Origin: Calvatia gigantea
Taxonomy: Eukaryota > Basidiomycota > Agaricomycetes > Agaricales > Lycoperdaceae
Direction of reading: 5' to 3'
Assembly: GCA_025093985.1 (NCBI GenBank)
Contig: JACAAK010000009.1
Location: forward strand, 3,348,001-3,412,000
DNA length: 64,000 bases
Under the pieces are notes generated by a model, which did no database searches, was not told the DNA's origin, and saw nothing but the letters and a program-made list of their open reading frames with translations. The number at the start of each line of letters is the position of its first letter. Positions within the stretch are counted from its first letter, which is position 1. A program made the translations under genes and the position numbers. This document shows positions 11,157-22,206 of the stretch, piece by piece.

Positions 11157-13310
11157 ATGGCTACCTCGCATGAAGTAGAGCTGGCATGCGATCCAAAGTT
11201 ATCGGCGGAGGAAGGTAAGTAAACGTGCTAACTGGAGCTCCGTTGGATCCTGACTTCCTGTCGCTTACCACACCAGTCGCCGAGATCCTTGAAAAACATC
11301 ACTCCCTACCAATGGGTTCTTATTACGCTGCTAATTGGAAGGGGTTCTGGCCTGAGCTTGACGAGTGGGAGGAATTCAGGCCTAAACGTGACGAGTGGGA
11401 ACGTGGTTGGGGATGTACGTACCACTACAACAGTTCTTCAGGGATTGATAAACAAAAATCACCAGTGGAACCGCAGATTAGACCCAAATACATCTACTTC
11501 ATACCCCAATTCTCCTTGTCTCATCCATTCTCAAACATCCACAGACGCCTGAGGGGAAGAATTCTTAAATGGTTTTGCAATTCCACAAGAGATTGCAGTA
11601 TGCTTTGGATCACAGACCCTTTCGTTGTTTGCCTAGAATTGACTGTGGCCGGAGCAATTACTGGCATTTTCGAGGCACTGAATCGACTGGGTGCAATCGT
11701 TTCCTGCTCTCGGCTCACAAGCCAGCAAGAATTCATATTCCAGATTATTTATCAGCTTGCCAAACAATATCCACTTTACCGCAGCATCCTGATGAAGGAA
11801 TTGGTGGATGATCCCACAATCCTCGAGAAGACTCTTCGTACTCTGTTCCAAAAGCTCATCATCAAACCATGGGATATGTTGACCACCTCTCACCCACTTT
11901 ATCTCCAGAAACCCCTGGTCATTGTCGTTATATTCCATCGGTCTCCAGGCTACAATTATGGCACGAAATTCATTGAAGTCATCCAAGAATACGCACATTC
12001 ACACAAGTTCGGTCCCCTCCTGTGGCTGGTCTGCAGCCACCCCGAAGACCACGAGCTGAAACGGCCTTTCTCGACAATTGATGTCCGACCTGTATGTGAA
12101 TATGACACATGGCCTTGCGACGACACTGAAGCCAAACAAGAGGTCGATGAACTTCTCCGTGATGGATTCCAAAAGATCCGCAGAAATCATCCTGACGTCT
12201 TTACTGAGAATGAAGGGTGGCCGTCAAAAGCACAGCTCGCTCAAATAACAAGAGTTATCTCTGGCGTATCTCCCTTTGCTTGCATTGTCCTTGACTTTAT
12301 TGGTGTAGAGAGCGGGCAACCCAAACGACAGCTTGAGGCCTGTATGGAATACATGAACGGCTCTCCTGCTCCTTCGGCTCTTGACCCGTTTCCTGCGCTC
12401 GATCATTTTTATCAACAGTTTTTTTCAAAATTGCCATCCGATGCAGTAAACATCCTCGGCATGTTCAACGGGTTCGCAACACATGACGCCCGCCACTTGG
12501 CAAACCTCCTGGGAATCACTAGGGATAGGCTCTACACCATCATTTCCAACGACCTATACCCTGTCTTAAAACTTCTCCCTCACGAAAACACCGCGCAAGA
12601 AGTCCTGGGGCTTCAGGACAGCGCGTCCGGGACATTCCTTCGGTATGTAGGGGCATGGCCTACCAGTGATATGGCACCTGTGTTTATGCGACAATGTCTG
12701 CGCGTTCTCAGCTCTCGCACCGTGTCTGCAACAGTGAGTGACTTCATGAAGTGGAAACAATCTGGGTATTGGGATCTCTGGCGGTATTTACGTCTGCTAC
12801 AAGTGGAAACGGCTGGGAAGGTGTGGTGGGCTATCGATGCAAACTCTAGACATAGAGGTCAAGAGGACGATCACTTGAGCGAATTTGATTTCCGTAATCT
12901 GGTTCCCATTAGCACAAGGTTGGTTTGTCTGAAATTCTATGAAGGTCTCGTGCGGCTTCAGGTAACTTGTTCTGAAGCGTTGTTGGGAAATTTCGGCTGA
13001 TTCGTCTCAGAGGACAAAACCACCAGCGGGTCAGCATCCTCTTGTTCGCACGAAGCCCATCTTTCCTTCGGATCACCAGCTCATTGAGAAATGCGAGACG
13101 GTCGCAAAGCCAATGGTGCGTTTTACTTATCACTTTATTGGTTTGTTTTAATGATTATCCTAGTGTTTTAGTCGTGACGAAAAGCCGCCGAATGCAGATT
13201 GCCCGCAGTATGTACTGCTCGGTCGTGGAATCCAAACAGTGTTAGTTATTTTAACACTGGAAAGTAAAAATGTTGCGATTTATTCACTTGACATGTTGGA
13301 TGACATGTAA
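11157..13310 (+). CDS. Intact STAND-like protein without Walker A/B (pseudo-NTPase), 664 aa
   Basis: Four exons join without any frame break: 11157-11214, 11277-12961, 13011-13115, 13164-13310. The overall order matches the NACHT STAND proteins at 8065 and 32433: N-terminal block, ATPase-like region, winged-helix-like region, and a C-terminal YVLLGRGIQTVLVIL strand block. Where those proteins have WIVGFAGVGKTAVAQ, this one has WITDPFVVCLELTVAG, with no GxxxxGK[ST]. Where they have IIIDGLDEC, it has IVVIFHRSPG, with no acidic pair. The sensor-like CSRPESH is CSHPEDH. An LLRDGFQKI helix and an ISGVSPFA block remain. ATP binding by the usual mode is therefore unlikely. The same losses in the copies at 3480-5424 and, as far as present, 48730-49698 show this is a separate lineage. 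Its role is unknown; an adaptor or decoy partner of active STANDs is inference. Confidence 0.75.
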
Positions 13311-14405
13311 CTGGCGTTGGAGGTTCGGGAGTGTTGAAAGTCTCACATATAATCCGCACCATGTTCATGTCCTTTTGAAGCCATCATGTACTGATCACCA
13401 AAGATCGACAGCATGTATAAAACTATGAAATTGCGTGACAAAGAATCCTCAGTAGTTAGTCCATGAGTGGGTAAACATGGCGTCCAAAACTCCAATGTCT
13501 GTCCCATTAATCCGATAAAACAAAGCAACAAAAATCCGCATCATCTAGGCCAAAGAAAACACCCTACGCAAGGAAAAGTACGGAGAAGACAACACCGAGG
13601 AGAGATACGCCAGAAATAGCTATTGCAGAAGCATCGTTGGAAGTGCCAGTAGCACCAGGTGCACTACCAGTTCGGCTACCACTCAGCGGCACCAGCGGAA
13701 CCGGTAGGAGCAGGAGCGTCAATCTTAATGCTAGGGCTAGGAAGGCTAGTGTAGATAGCCGAGCTAGTGTAGGATACACAGTTGGACGAGGCGGGGATGC
13801 GGGCGGTGTAAGGCATGGTGGCGATAGCAGCCTTGATCCTCGGGAGGTTGAGTGTAGGTCATAACCTGGCCATCGACGGTGTAGACACCAGGGAAGTCCT
13901 GGTTGTCACCCTCACAAGACTCGAAGGTGCCATTACGAGCATTGTTGGGAGCGTTGTAGACACAACCGATACGATCGAGTCTGTGCTCGCAGTATTTCTC
14001 GTCGTCAGGCTTTGTTGGGGTCAGCAGGCCTTGAAGCAGAACGCGTTGCCGCCCATGAAGCTGAAACGAGGACAATGAATTAGCTGCGGTATCAGAAGGT
14101 GAAGTGGATGACGTACTTATGCCACTCGATGACCTGAGTCCAGCTCCCACCGAATGCCTCAGAATAGATGAGACCACCCATGGGGTTACCACGCAAGTCA
14201 GGCACCGTGAGGGTCCATCTCACCTCCCCAGTCATCACCGGCGATGTTGATGAGTTCCTGGCGGATGAAACCAACGACCTGGACGTAGTTCGGGGTCTTC
14301 ATGAATTGAACGCCTTGAAGTGCGCCTGCGGGTAATCAACCGAGTACCACGACCGGGTTTCGTGCACCATGCCACCATCTCGCCTTCAGTGTTGGCGACG
14401 ACCGA
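12350..14405. repeat. Inverted duplication, arm A
   Basis: This segment carries the 3' half of the pseudo-NTPase gene, its downstream spacer and most of the glycoprotein gene on the other strand. It is repeated in inverted orientation at 47645-49698 with very high identity; the spacer 13311-13563 differs by only a handful of mostly C/T changes. Weaker similarity continues outward to 14804 (partner 47251). Confidence 0.85.
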
Positions 14406-14804
14406 GTTGGGCTCGGAAGGAGCCCAGAGACAGAAGTCTGGATACGTATCAGAGATGACGAAGTGTCTATAGAAGGGTTACGCACCGTCGATGCTGTTGA
14501 TGAATGAAGTTTGGCATTCGGAGGTGGGCCCCTCTGTGGTCGAGTTGCACATGTTGTAGCCATGTTGACCACCACGGATGAGACCAGTGTCGGTATCGAC
14601 TTTGTAGGGCTATGATTTATTTAATTTTCAAAACAAGCGAACATAGTCAGTCCAAAGGTCGAAAACGTACGATGCCAGAGGGGTAAGCGAAGGTTTTGGA
14701 GGCGAGGGGAACAGCCTGGGAAGGTGCCGGTGACCTGAGCATTAGCGACTGCAACGGAGAGAGCAGCGAGGGCTGAAGAGTTTTGAAAGAGTGGAAGTCG
14801 ACAT
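13564..14804 (-). pseudogene. Macrofage-activating-glycoprotein-like GPI protein, copy A, with several 1-bp insertions
   Basis: Same family and exon plan as the intact gene at 41745. Conserved blocks include DFCLWAP, WCTKPGRGTR, DPHGADLRGNPMGG, WTQVIEWH, CEHRLDRIGC, NAPNNARNGTFESC and a Ser/Ala-rich tail ending in a hydrophobic GPI-signal-like segment (SGVSLLGVVFSVLFLA). The ATG is at 14804-14802 and the stop at 13566-13564. Compared with copy B (47251-48476), extra bases disrupt the frame: plus-strand A at 14200, 14023, 13829 and 13685, each separating C from G, plus an extra A-type base near 14330, an extra base in a short run near 14010, and a break in the signal peptide. Most of the protein is otherwise intact. 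Confidence 0.8.
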
Positions 14805-15056
14805 TGAGCCGGTAAAGAGAGAAAATATTTGTCTAAAAATAAGAGAAGTTGAGAGCAGAGTCGTTGACCGGAACAAGCAGCTTAACTTCCTAAAATATCA
14901 CCTCCTTTCGGAGTTTCAATTCCTCGGCAATACCCTCAGCCTTTCTTTGGGTGGGGGCACGGACCATTCACGTGCCCAGTCGCGTCCTTTTCATTCAGCC
15001 CATCCCTGGTTTGGCCCATTCTTTCTTACCAACGCCTCATCATCTCTCGTACGAAT

Positions 15057-15552
15057 ATGCCCAAAGCCGCCAGCAGTACATGCTTATGTTTTTCATTGTT
15101 CGTCCATACGTAATCTCTGACGTGTTTCCTTACCCAACAGCCAAAAACAAGCCCGCAGCTAGCTTGAAACGGGGACCCAAGCGTCAGATAGGACGCATAT
15201 ATTCATCTTATTGTGCTCACTCGCGCCTTCTTTCTAGTTATTACAGCGGACAAGCCCAAGCGAGAACCTGTCGGCCTATAACCTGTTCTGCAAGAAACAT
15301 ATGAAGGAATGGATCGCTACTCACCCTGGCCGTGCTAAAGAAGCGATGTCCCACGTACTTGTGCTTTGCATTCTGTTCTTATGGCGTCTGATCTGGCTTG
15401 TGCCTCTTGCTCTGTGTCAACCATAGATTGCTCTCATGTGGAAGGACGCCCCCGAAAACCCCAACCGAGGCAAGGCAACCAAAGTGAAACGCACGAAGGG
15501 TGCCTCGTCCTCAGGCCCTAGTTCTAGTGACCCTTTGTCTTCTGACGACTGA
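15057..15552 (+). CDS. HMG-box (YABBY-like) chromatin protein, one frame break
   Basis: Small nuclear DNA-bending protein. I read exons 15057-15075, 15141-15182, 15247-15354 and 15427-15552, in order MPKAAS, a Lys/Arg-rich linker, the box core AYNLFCKKHMKEW followed by HPGRAKEAMSH, and after an intron ALMWKDAPENPNRGKA. It ends in a Ser-rich acidic tail (SSDPLSSDD). This arrangement fits the fungal HMG-box proteins whose box is often labelled YABBY-like. One extra T at 15269 separates C and G of what should be CCG TCG (Pro-Ser) just before the box; without it the frame runs through. The donor at 15183 (GTCAGA) is weak, so the linker boundary is uncertain. The gene is either freshly broken or affected by a sequence error. 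Confidence 0.65.
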
Positions 15553-15676
15553 TGGCTTATCTGCTGTTTTACTCTTGGTGGCCCATTAACTGTATAACCC
15601 TGCGCGATAGTACATGTACCAATACACGCCGATCCAGCATTGCCCTTCGCTTATCCTGTCCGAGAATATCCTGAAA

Positions 15677-16503
15677 TCACATTACTACGCAACAGCTCGT
15701 CACGGCCGTTGTAGCGACGTTTGTCACCACATTCTCGACAACAACCCCTCCAGCCGCCTTACCGGCATCACCCGCCTTCTGGCCAAACGTCTTTTAAAGA
15801 CTTATCAATATCGTTGGGCATATAATGGCGAAAGGACACGTACTCTGGGCTCTGCAACTGGCGGAAGTTGAAGGTCATGGAACATAAGGGCGAGCACCAG
15901 GAACACTTTCTCTTCATTCGATATTTCTGCAGAGAACTTCAGTGTGGCCAGATCGTTCTTTGAGAATGCCTTGACAGTTGAGCGAGGTATAAGTCGCGAG
16001 TAGCTTGGATTTCCACGTTTAGCCTTGCGTATATGCAGTGAGTATCTACCGGTTTCCATTGTCCGCATGCCGAACTTACCGTCCAAACCCTAGAATCATG
16101 TGTCGTCGTGTATTTTCCGGATGGCCATGTCCATTCAATGTCACTGTGCATGTGAGTCCCTGTGATACACTCGCGCACGACACGATACTTACAGACTGAA
16201 GGTACCACCAATCTTATGCTTAGCCTCTTTGAGTGTCTTCGACACACCCCCGACGGTAATCATCTTCGTCTTCCAATTAATTTCACCTTGCACAGTGCTC
16301 GGCTTGTCGCCGCTAGTTGTCGCCACTAGGGTGGTGAGTTTGTTGGTGTCTCCCATCCCTCTTGTCGTCGTAATTTGGAACGTCGGGAACGTTGGATTTT
16401 CAGCCTTGATTTCGTTGTTACCGGCATCGTAACGGTTGAATACATAAGTTGAGGGGTCAGTAGGCACGTCTTTCTGTGTGGTCGGTTTGCTCGGCGTCGC
16501 CAT
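15677..16503 (-). CDS. DUF6593-like protein, 222 aa, with C-terminal CaaX box
   Basis: Four exons on the minus strand join without a break: 16503-16193, 16143-16080, 16023-15844, 15790-15677. The N-terminal half alternates short strands (TYVFNRYDAGNNEI, PTFPTFQITT, GEINWKTKMITVGG), the second half has WTWPSGKYTTT, KFSAEISNEEKVFLVLALMF and a Gly/Ala/Val-rich tail. The pattern, a small beta-rich domain with a glutamate-x-x-Trp strand and a hydrophobic final strand, is what I know from Agaricomycete DUF6593 proteins; function is unknown in that family. The last residues are TSCCVVM, a canonical CaaX farnesylation box (CVVM) with an extra Cys before it, predicting membrane anchoring. A paralogue lies at 38916-39712 with CTIM at its end. 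Confidence 0.65.
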
Positions 16504-19500
16504 TGCAATGATTTGAAAGGATGGCCCTCGTGGCTTGAAGTTGGGGTGTAAAGCGGAGAAGAAAATCTCGACCACATACATATAAGGTTGTACTCCAAGC
16601 AGCTCAGATACTTATCAGTGTTGTATTTGTGAACAGCTGCGATCTTTGTCGCTTCAGGGACGTTTCGTTGTCCAAGGGTGACAAGGGTATGGCAGATTAG
16701 AATCAAAACCGGATTTTATTGGCCGCGATGACTTTCAACGGTTCACGAGGCAAGCGTTTATGACAAGTCCAGGGCGGTCGTCTTCAAATGCAGGGCGGAA
16801 TAGTATGATCCTGATCTTTCGGAGACACGAGGGTGAACAAAACCCCCAGTCCAGCCTCTTTTTTTTTGGTGTTGTGAGGTCGTGGTGCCGACAGTGGGGC
16901 AGTGCTGTTCTTCTGGAGAATGTGCTGATGCCGAGATCTAAAAATGTTCATAACGATCCCTGTGGCCTGCCAAGGAACGGAAATTTCCCTTTCCTGGACG
17001 CTAGGATGTCCGGGCTTGTACAAGTCCAGAAACTGTGATCATCACCCGCAAGGTTTGTGCATGTTCGCCTGAATAGTGCGTGATTCGTCAGTCCCTGTTT
17101 TGTACCTTGGAACCTACCATGCCGATAAACCCACTTTGCTCTCAGCAGCGTAGATAGAGGCATCGATTGAAGAATATGAGTGCGGTGGTTCTTGGTAACC
17201 AACAATACTACTCGCAATCATTAGTTCTCAGTATTAGTGGGGTGTTTCCTACAATGGTCGTGAGCGTGGGGAGCACCAACGACCTGAGATTTGAGTTACT
17301 ATCTTGCTTAGTTGGCTCAAATCAGAACCTCCCAGGCCAACATTACGGCTTGCACACGACTCCCTTCACTGACACTCATACAATAGCAATAACCCCCAAG
17401 AGCTCGACCATCGACTCGATTTGGTAAAGGCATCCTCCCTGCCCCCTATTTTCCACGAAAGAGAGAAAATGTCAATAGATGCATTTTGTTTATTTGCCTC
17501 TGGTATAATATGCAACGTCGTCGAAGGAAGGACGGCTACTCGGACCTCGATACCACGTCAAAAGTTATACCCCTCAGAACACGGGGGAGAAGGACACCTT
17601 CCAGGATAATGACGCCTGTGCGAAATTGTGCACTTCAATCGCCGACCTTAGACTTTCTAAACATCTCTGACGGCCACCACTTCTGTGCGCACTTAGAAAA
17701 ATCGTGTGACAGTCACATAGATATATTTGGTGTACTTCAAGTACAGTGGTGTGATTTATGGCAGCGAGGATGCTACCGAGCTATCCCGTAGATCGCTCTA
17801 AGTGCGCCTGAGGGGTGCCAACAGACCTGACGGACCAGGTGATGCTGGAACCATCCCGTATGGTCTCCAAACCAGGAGGACGGTTGGCGTTAAGCTGGCA
17901 GCGTTGTAAGGCGGGTTTCGTGGTTGTAGAGGAAATAAGTGTAGGATTGGTTGTCGAAAGATGATCTCTATGATACATCGCGAAATTGCTACTTAAATGA
18001 GTGTTTTACCATGATTCCCACGGTAGCCGTAATGCTATCCCTATGGCGTTCAGAGAGTCAAGAATAGATACCGTATCTGGCGGCGCGAATGAATCTCGGA
18101 AGTGCTAGCTGTACTCCTAGAGGCGAATGATTCAGGAAGTCAAAACAGAAGTGACGACTTTAATCTTGATGTCGCATTTAAGGGTCATATCCCCTAAAAC
18201 CCGGGATGGAAGGATGCCTTCCAAGAAATGATCATGAAGGATAATTTTTCATTCGGAAGTTCACCTTAGACTTTCTGGATGTACCTGCTGCCCATTACTG
18301 CGCTAGAGGAGGCGTGCAGGTAATCATGCGTCGGTTTCATTTGCGCTCTGCCTCGTGTAATCTCTCGCAGTGAGGGTATCACCAAAGTATTCCTTGGTTT
18401 ACTTAAAATGGCGGCACGTTGTACCCGGGGAATAATAACAGACACGACACTTGATGTTCGCCGGGCATTGCTGGAGACCTTGATATGACTATACGCATAG
18501 TCCCCAATCCAGATGTATGGGTGGTGGTAAGCTAGCAATGCTCAGCGGGTCAAATGAGCATCTCGAACGGGTAGGCGATTCCGCGGGTCGAGGATAAAGG
18601 GTATGTGCATGTACGATCCAGTTCCAGGTCGTGGACACCGCTGATGTAGCACGTGTGATCAAAAGTGGTTACGGTAGCGTCGCCTGTGGGATGGACTTCG
18701 GCACGTAATTGCGATCATGGAGAAGGAAGTGCTCTCACAAGACCGAACGAAACCAGTAGTGCAATCGCTTGCCTTGATGGGCGTTGCGCGACGGGACGAA
18801 CAGCACTGGCGCTAGTGCGAGTAGGGACGGTGGAGTGCGACAAAAGACTCTAGCGATACGAGGAAACATGGTTGCTGAGGTTAGCTTCTGGTTGGGGTGC
18901 GTTTGGTAGGGCTCTGCCAAAGGTTTACCACAGAATTATAAGGTCCTTTTATACCTGGAAACACTTGCGTCGGCTCGTAGAGTATTCTTCAATTACATCG
19001 CGTGTGTGTGGTAGGAAGGAAGAGCCAGTTCAACGGCCCAACTGGAATCTTTCAACTGGCCATCACTCCCCCAATTTCCAACACTCAATGTCATTGTTAG
19101 GTGGCGGGAGCAAAAATTGACTAGTTTTCGGCTTTTTGAAGAGTACTAAGACGGTAGCAGTGACCCTAGTTCTGGGTCCATTTCGAGGAGCTAGCTGTGG
19201 TGGATCACAGAATCCCTTTGGCACACTTGGATGGGTATGGTCCAGTAGCACTGTCCTGTAACGTCACTCGCCCCGGGAATTGGTTTGGATAGGTCGCTGA
19301 TGATCTGCCATGATTTTGCGTTAGAATATCCATCAGATCCGGCACGTTCAAGAGAGTCCCTAGACAAGGTGTATTCCATACTAAAATTGGATGACTTACT
19401 AAGTGGGAAGGTGGAAAAAGCGGATACCATAACGCCATATCAACCCAGGACTTTCTTTTCGCGAACAATACGTCCGCTAGATCACGGTCTGCAACGATAC

Positions 19501-20160
19501 CGGTTTCCGGGAGGATACGAGAAAGGCCTGAAGCAGTTTTGGGCGCTGCGTTACTTATGCTTTGCGCAATTCTCACTCGTTGAGTTTCTCGGCAGATGAA
19601 GCAGCGCAGATTTAAGGAACGCCCCGAACGCTCGCAAGATCCTGAATTGCAATAGGCCCTGTTTGGCTGACTCGGTATATAGGCATATTGGCTATTCCAA
19701 TGAGGTTATTCCGTGGGTTATCAGATGGTGTGTAGGGTCGGGGCCTTTGTTCCTGGAGCGCGAAGGGATAAGACATACCACCCTCATGGTCCTCAGAACT
19801 TCAGCACTGTAGTTTCTGAGTGTCAAGCAATTGATGCTTTCCACATCAATATTCGAATTTGAAATGCGAACCCTTTGCCTGTTGTATGACGTCTGATAGA
19901 CCGTGAACAAGGAACTTCGCCCAACGTTGGTAAATTGCGTAGGATCTCCCGCCTGTACCGAATCTACTGATATTATCATATCCATAGCGGACGCTTCGTT
20001 GTGATGTCATCGCGTCACCTTGTGTGACACTCGCCTCCTGCACAGTGGGAACACGTAAAAATAGCCCTCACATCCCTCCAACAGCGTTATGGTCAGCTGA
20101 GGTGAAGACTTCCCAGGATGAACTAATGCCTCTCGACTTGATATCTCTTCACTCAGTGCC
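16504..20160. other. 3.7 kb without a recognisable gene
   Basis: Both strands carry only short frames without motifs or plausible splice chains. Two stretches, about 17558-17700 and 18175-18310, share interrupted similarity (for example CACCTTAGACTTTCT-type cores and AGGA..CCTTCCA), suggesting an old duplication or a decayed mobile element. Nothing else is supported. Confidence 0.45.
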
Positions 20161-22206
20161 ATGACCTCAAAACACTTTTACACCTCCCTAGATGGCTTGG
20201 TACTCAAATCGTTGAAAGGCGCCACCTTGCTGAATCCGAGCTTGAGATTGTATGTGCTCATCCGACACCTTTCTAACTTTAGAACTCAGATATGTTTCTA
20301 GCAGGCACTCAATATCACGTACCGTCTACACAATTGATCGCTCTCCACACTGCTCAGGTAGCCGTCATTTCAGGTGGAGGTGCTGGCCACGAGCCTGCGC
20401 ACTGCAGGATATACAGGTCGTGGAATGCTTTCCGCAAGCTGTCTCTGGAGAGATATTTGCCAGTCCCAGTTCCAAACAAATCCTCAACACGATACGACTT
20501 GCAGCTTTTGGAGAAGAATCTCCATCGTCATCCGCGAAACGCGACGTCCTCGTCATTATCAACAACTATACTGGTGATAGGCTCAATTTTGGGCTTGCGA
20601 TCGAGAAAGCCCGCCTCCTGTTCCCGAACATCAATATCGCCAGTGTTATAGTCGCAGATGACGTTTCTCTTCTTAGTTCTCCAACTACCCAGGCGGTTGG
20701 TCCACGAGGTTTAGCCGGAAATATCCTCGTGTGCAAACTTCTTGGGACGCTCGCAGATACAGGAGCGAGCCTAGACCAGGTCAAGGCTTACGGGGATGCT
20801 GTCGTTTCGAATCTCGCTAGTATTGGTGTTGCTCTTGAGCACTGCCAGTGTCCCAGGTCGACAGGAGGCGACCCAAAGCATGGGCGGTGATGAATGCTGA
20901 GGTTGGGTTAGGACTGCATAACGAGGCTGGAGTCAGTAGGAGGAAGATGGGAAGTGCACAGAGCGTCATTCAGGAAATGGTTCGGATGATTTTGCGGAGT
21001 AGCAGTGATGTTCCATTCATCAGAGGAATCGAAGATGAATGCGTTCCTATTCGTGAATAATTTGGGGGGATTATCACAATTGGAGATGGGCGCCCTGTTG
21101 TGGGACCTAGTTGCTGAGTTAGGTTTGTTTTTCTATTCGAACGCCCCGGCCTTGTACTTACCGTTTCATGTTATCCATCAGAGGTCTACGATATATGCCT
21201 ACGAAGAATTTACCTATCGTCGTTCATGACGTCTCTCAACGCACCTGGATTCTCAGCATCTCTCCTCAATGTCTCTGGGACTACCCGTTTTCCGACATTA
21301 AAGCTCAATGCGGACACATATGGTTTGCTTGATGCACCTACGGACGCACATTCCTGGGTGGGCGTTCGAAAATATTGGGCCGGTCGTAGGGTCGACCCTG
21401 GCGCTATTGCAGACCTCAAGGATTACTTTTCCGAGCAAGTCCATCTTGGGCGGCGTGGTAGTGCTCCCACGCACAAACCACCATTAAAAATTAGGGACGC
21501 TTTGCGATCGGCGTGTGAAGCAGTTTTAGAGATAGAGAAAGAACTCACGGAATATGACACTGTTGCTGGAGATGGAGACTGTGGACACACATTCGCTGCC
21601 GGAGCTAGAGGTGCGCCGTTCTGTTCTCACAATCTTACGAATGCTTATTCGGAATCTCTAGCCATTCTTTCGGAGGTCCAGGACCCGGAATCCCCGCTAT
21701 GGACGCTTGACTCAGCGGCCCTTACTGAGAAAATTGCTGGTACCCTTGACGATGCCATGGGCGGAACGATTGGAGCACGTAAGTCATCAAGTCCGGGTGA
21801 ATGGAATGATGCTCATCTCAGTTCAGTTTTTGGAATATATCTCAACGCATACTCGGGAGCGCTGCATTCGGATTTCTCGATTTCCGATTTAAACGCTGCG
21901 CCGTTGAAAGCTTTTGAGGCCTTATCTCATCATACGACCGCCAAACCTGGAGATCGAACAGTTGTTGATGCCCTCCATCCCTTCTGTCATGTCCTCGCGA
22001 CTTCTGGTGACCTCGATCAGGCAGTTATTCAGTCAATCAAGGGCGCGGAAGGGACCCGTGGGATGAAACCCAAGCTCGGAAGAGCTGTATATATTGGGGA
22101 GACTGAGGTCACTTTCGACACTCCTGACCCTGGTGCTTGGGGTGTTGCTCAACTGCTGCGAGGGTTCGTTGCAGGTTTATCCAATAAAGGGGGTACCACG
22201 GGCTAA
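20161..22206 (+). pseudogene. DAK1: Dihydroxyacetone (glycerone) kinase, DhaK-DhaL fusion, several 1-bp insertions
   Basis: ATP-dependent kinase phosphorylating dihydroxyacetone (and glyceraldehyde) in cytosolic glycerol/methanol metabolism. From MTSKHF at 20161 the DhaK domain shows ISGGGAGHEPAH, AGYTGRGMLSAS, GEIFASPSSKQIL, NYTGDRLNFGLA, LEHC (the His that binds substrate covalently) and GLGLHNEAGV, then VNNLGGLSQLEMGAL and FMTSLNAPGFS. The DhaL domain follows with the metal/ATP motif GDGDCGHTF and DAMGGTIGA; it ends near GAWGVAQLLRGFVAGL at 22206. Introns are inferred around 20250-20285, 20330-20361, 21120-21180, 21612-21660 and 21780-21826. Five single T insertions break the DhaK half: 20403, 20440 and 20898 (each between C and G), 20849 and about 21042. 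The DhaL half has none. Removing these bases restores a normal DAK reading frame. Confidence 0.8.

Noticed and set aside
13637..14078. Plus-strand open frames inside the glycoprotein copy A
   Set aside because: Shadows of the minus-strand coding region, as the intact paralogue at 41745 shows.
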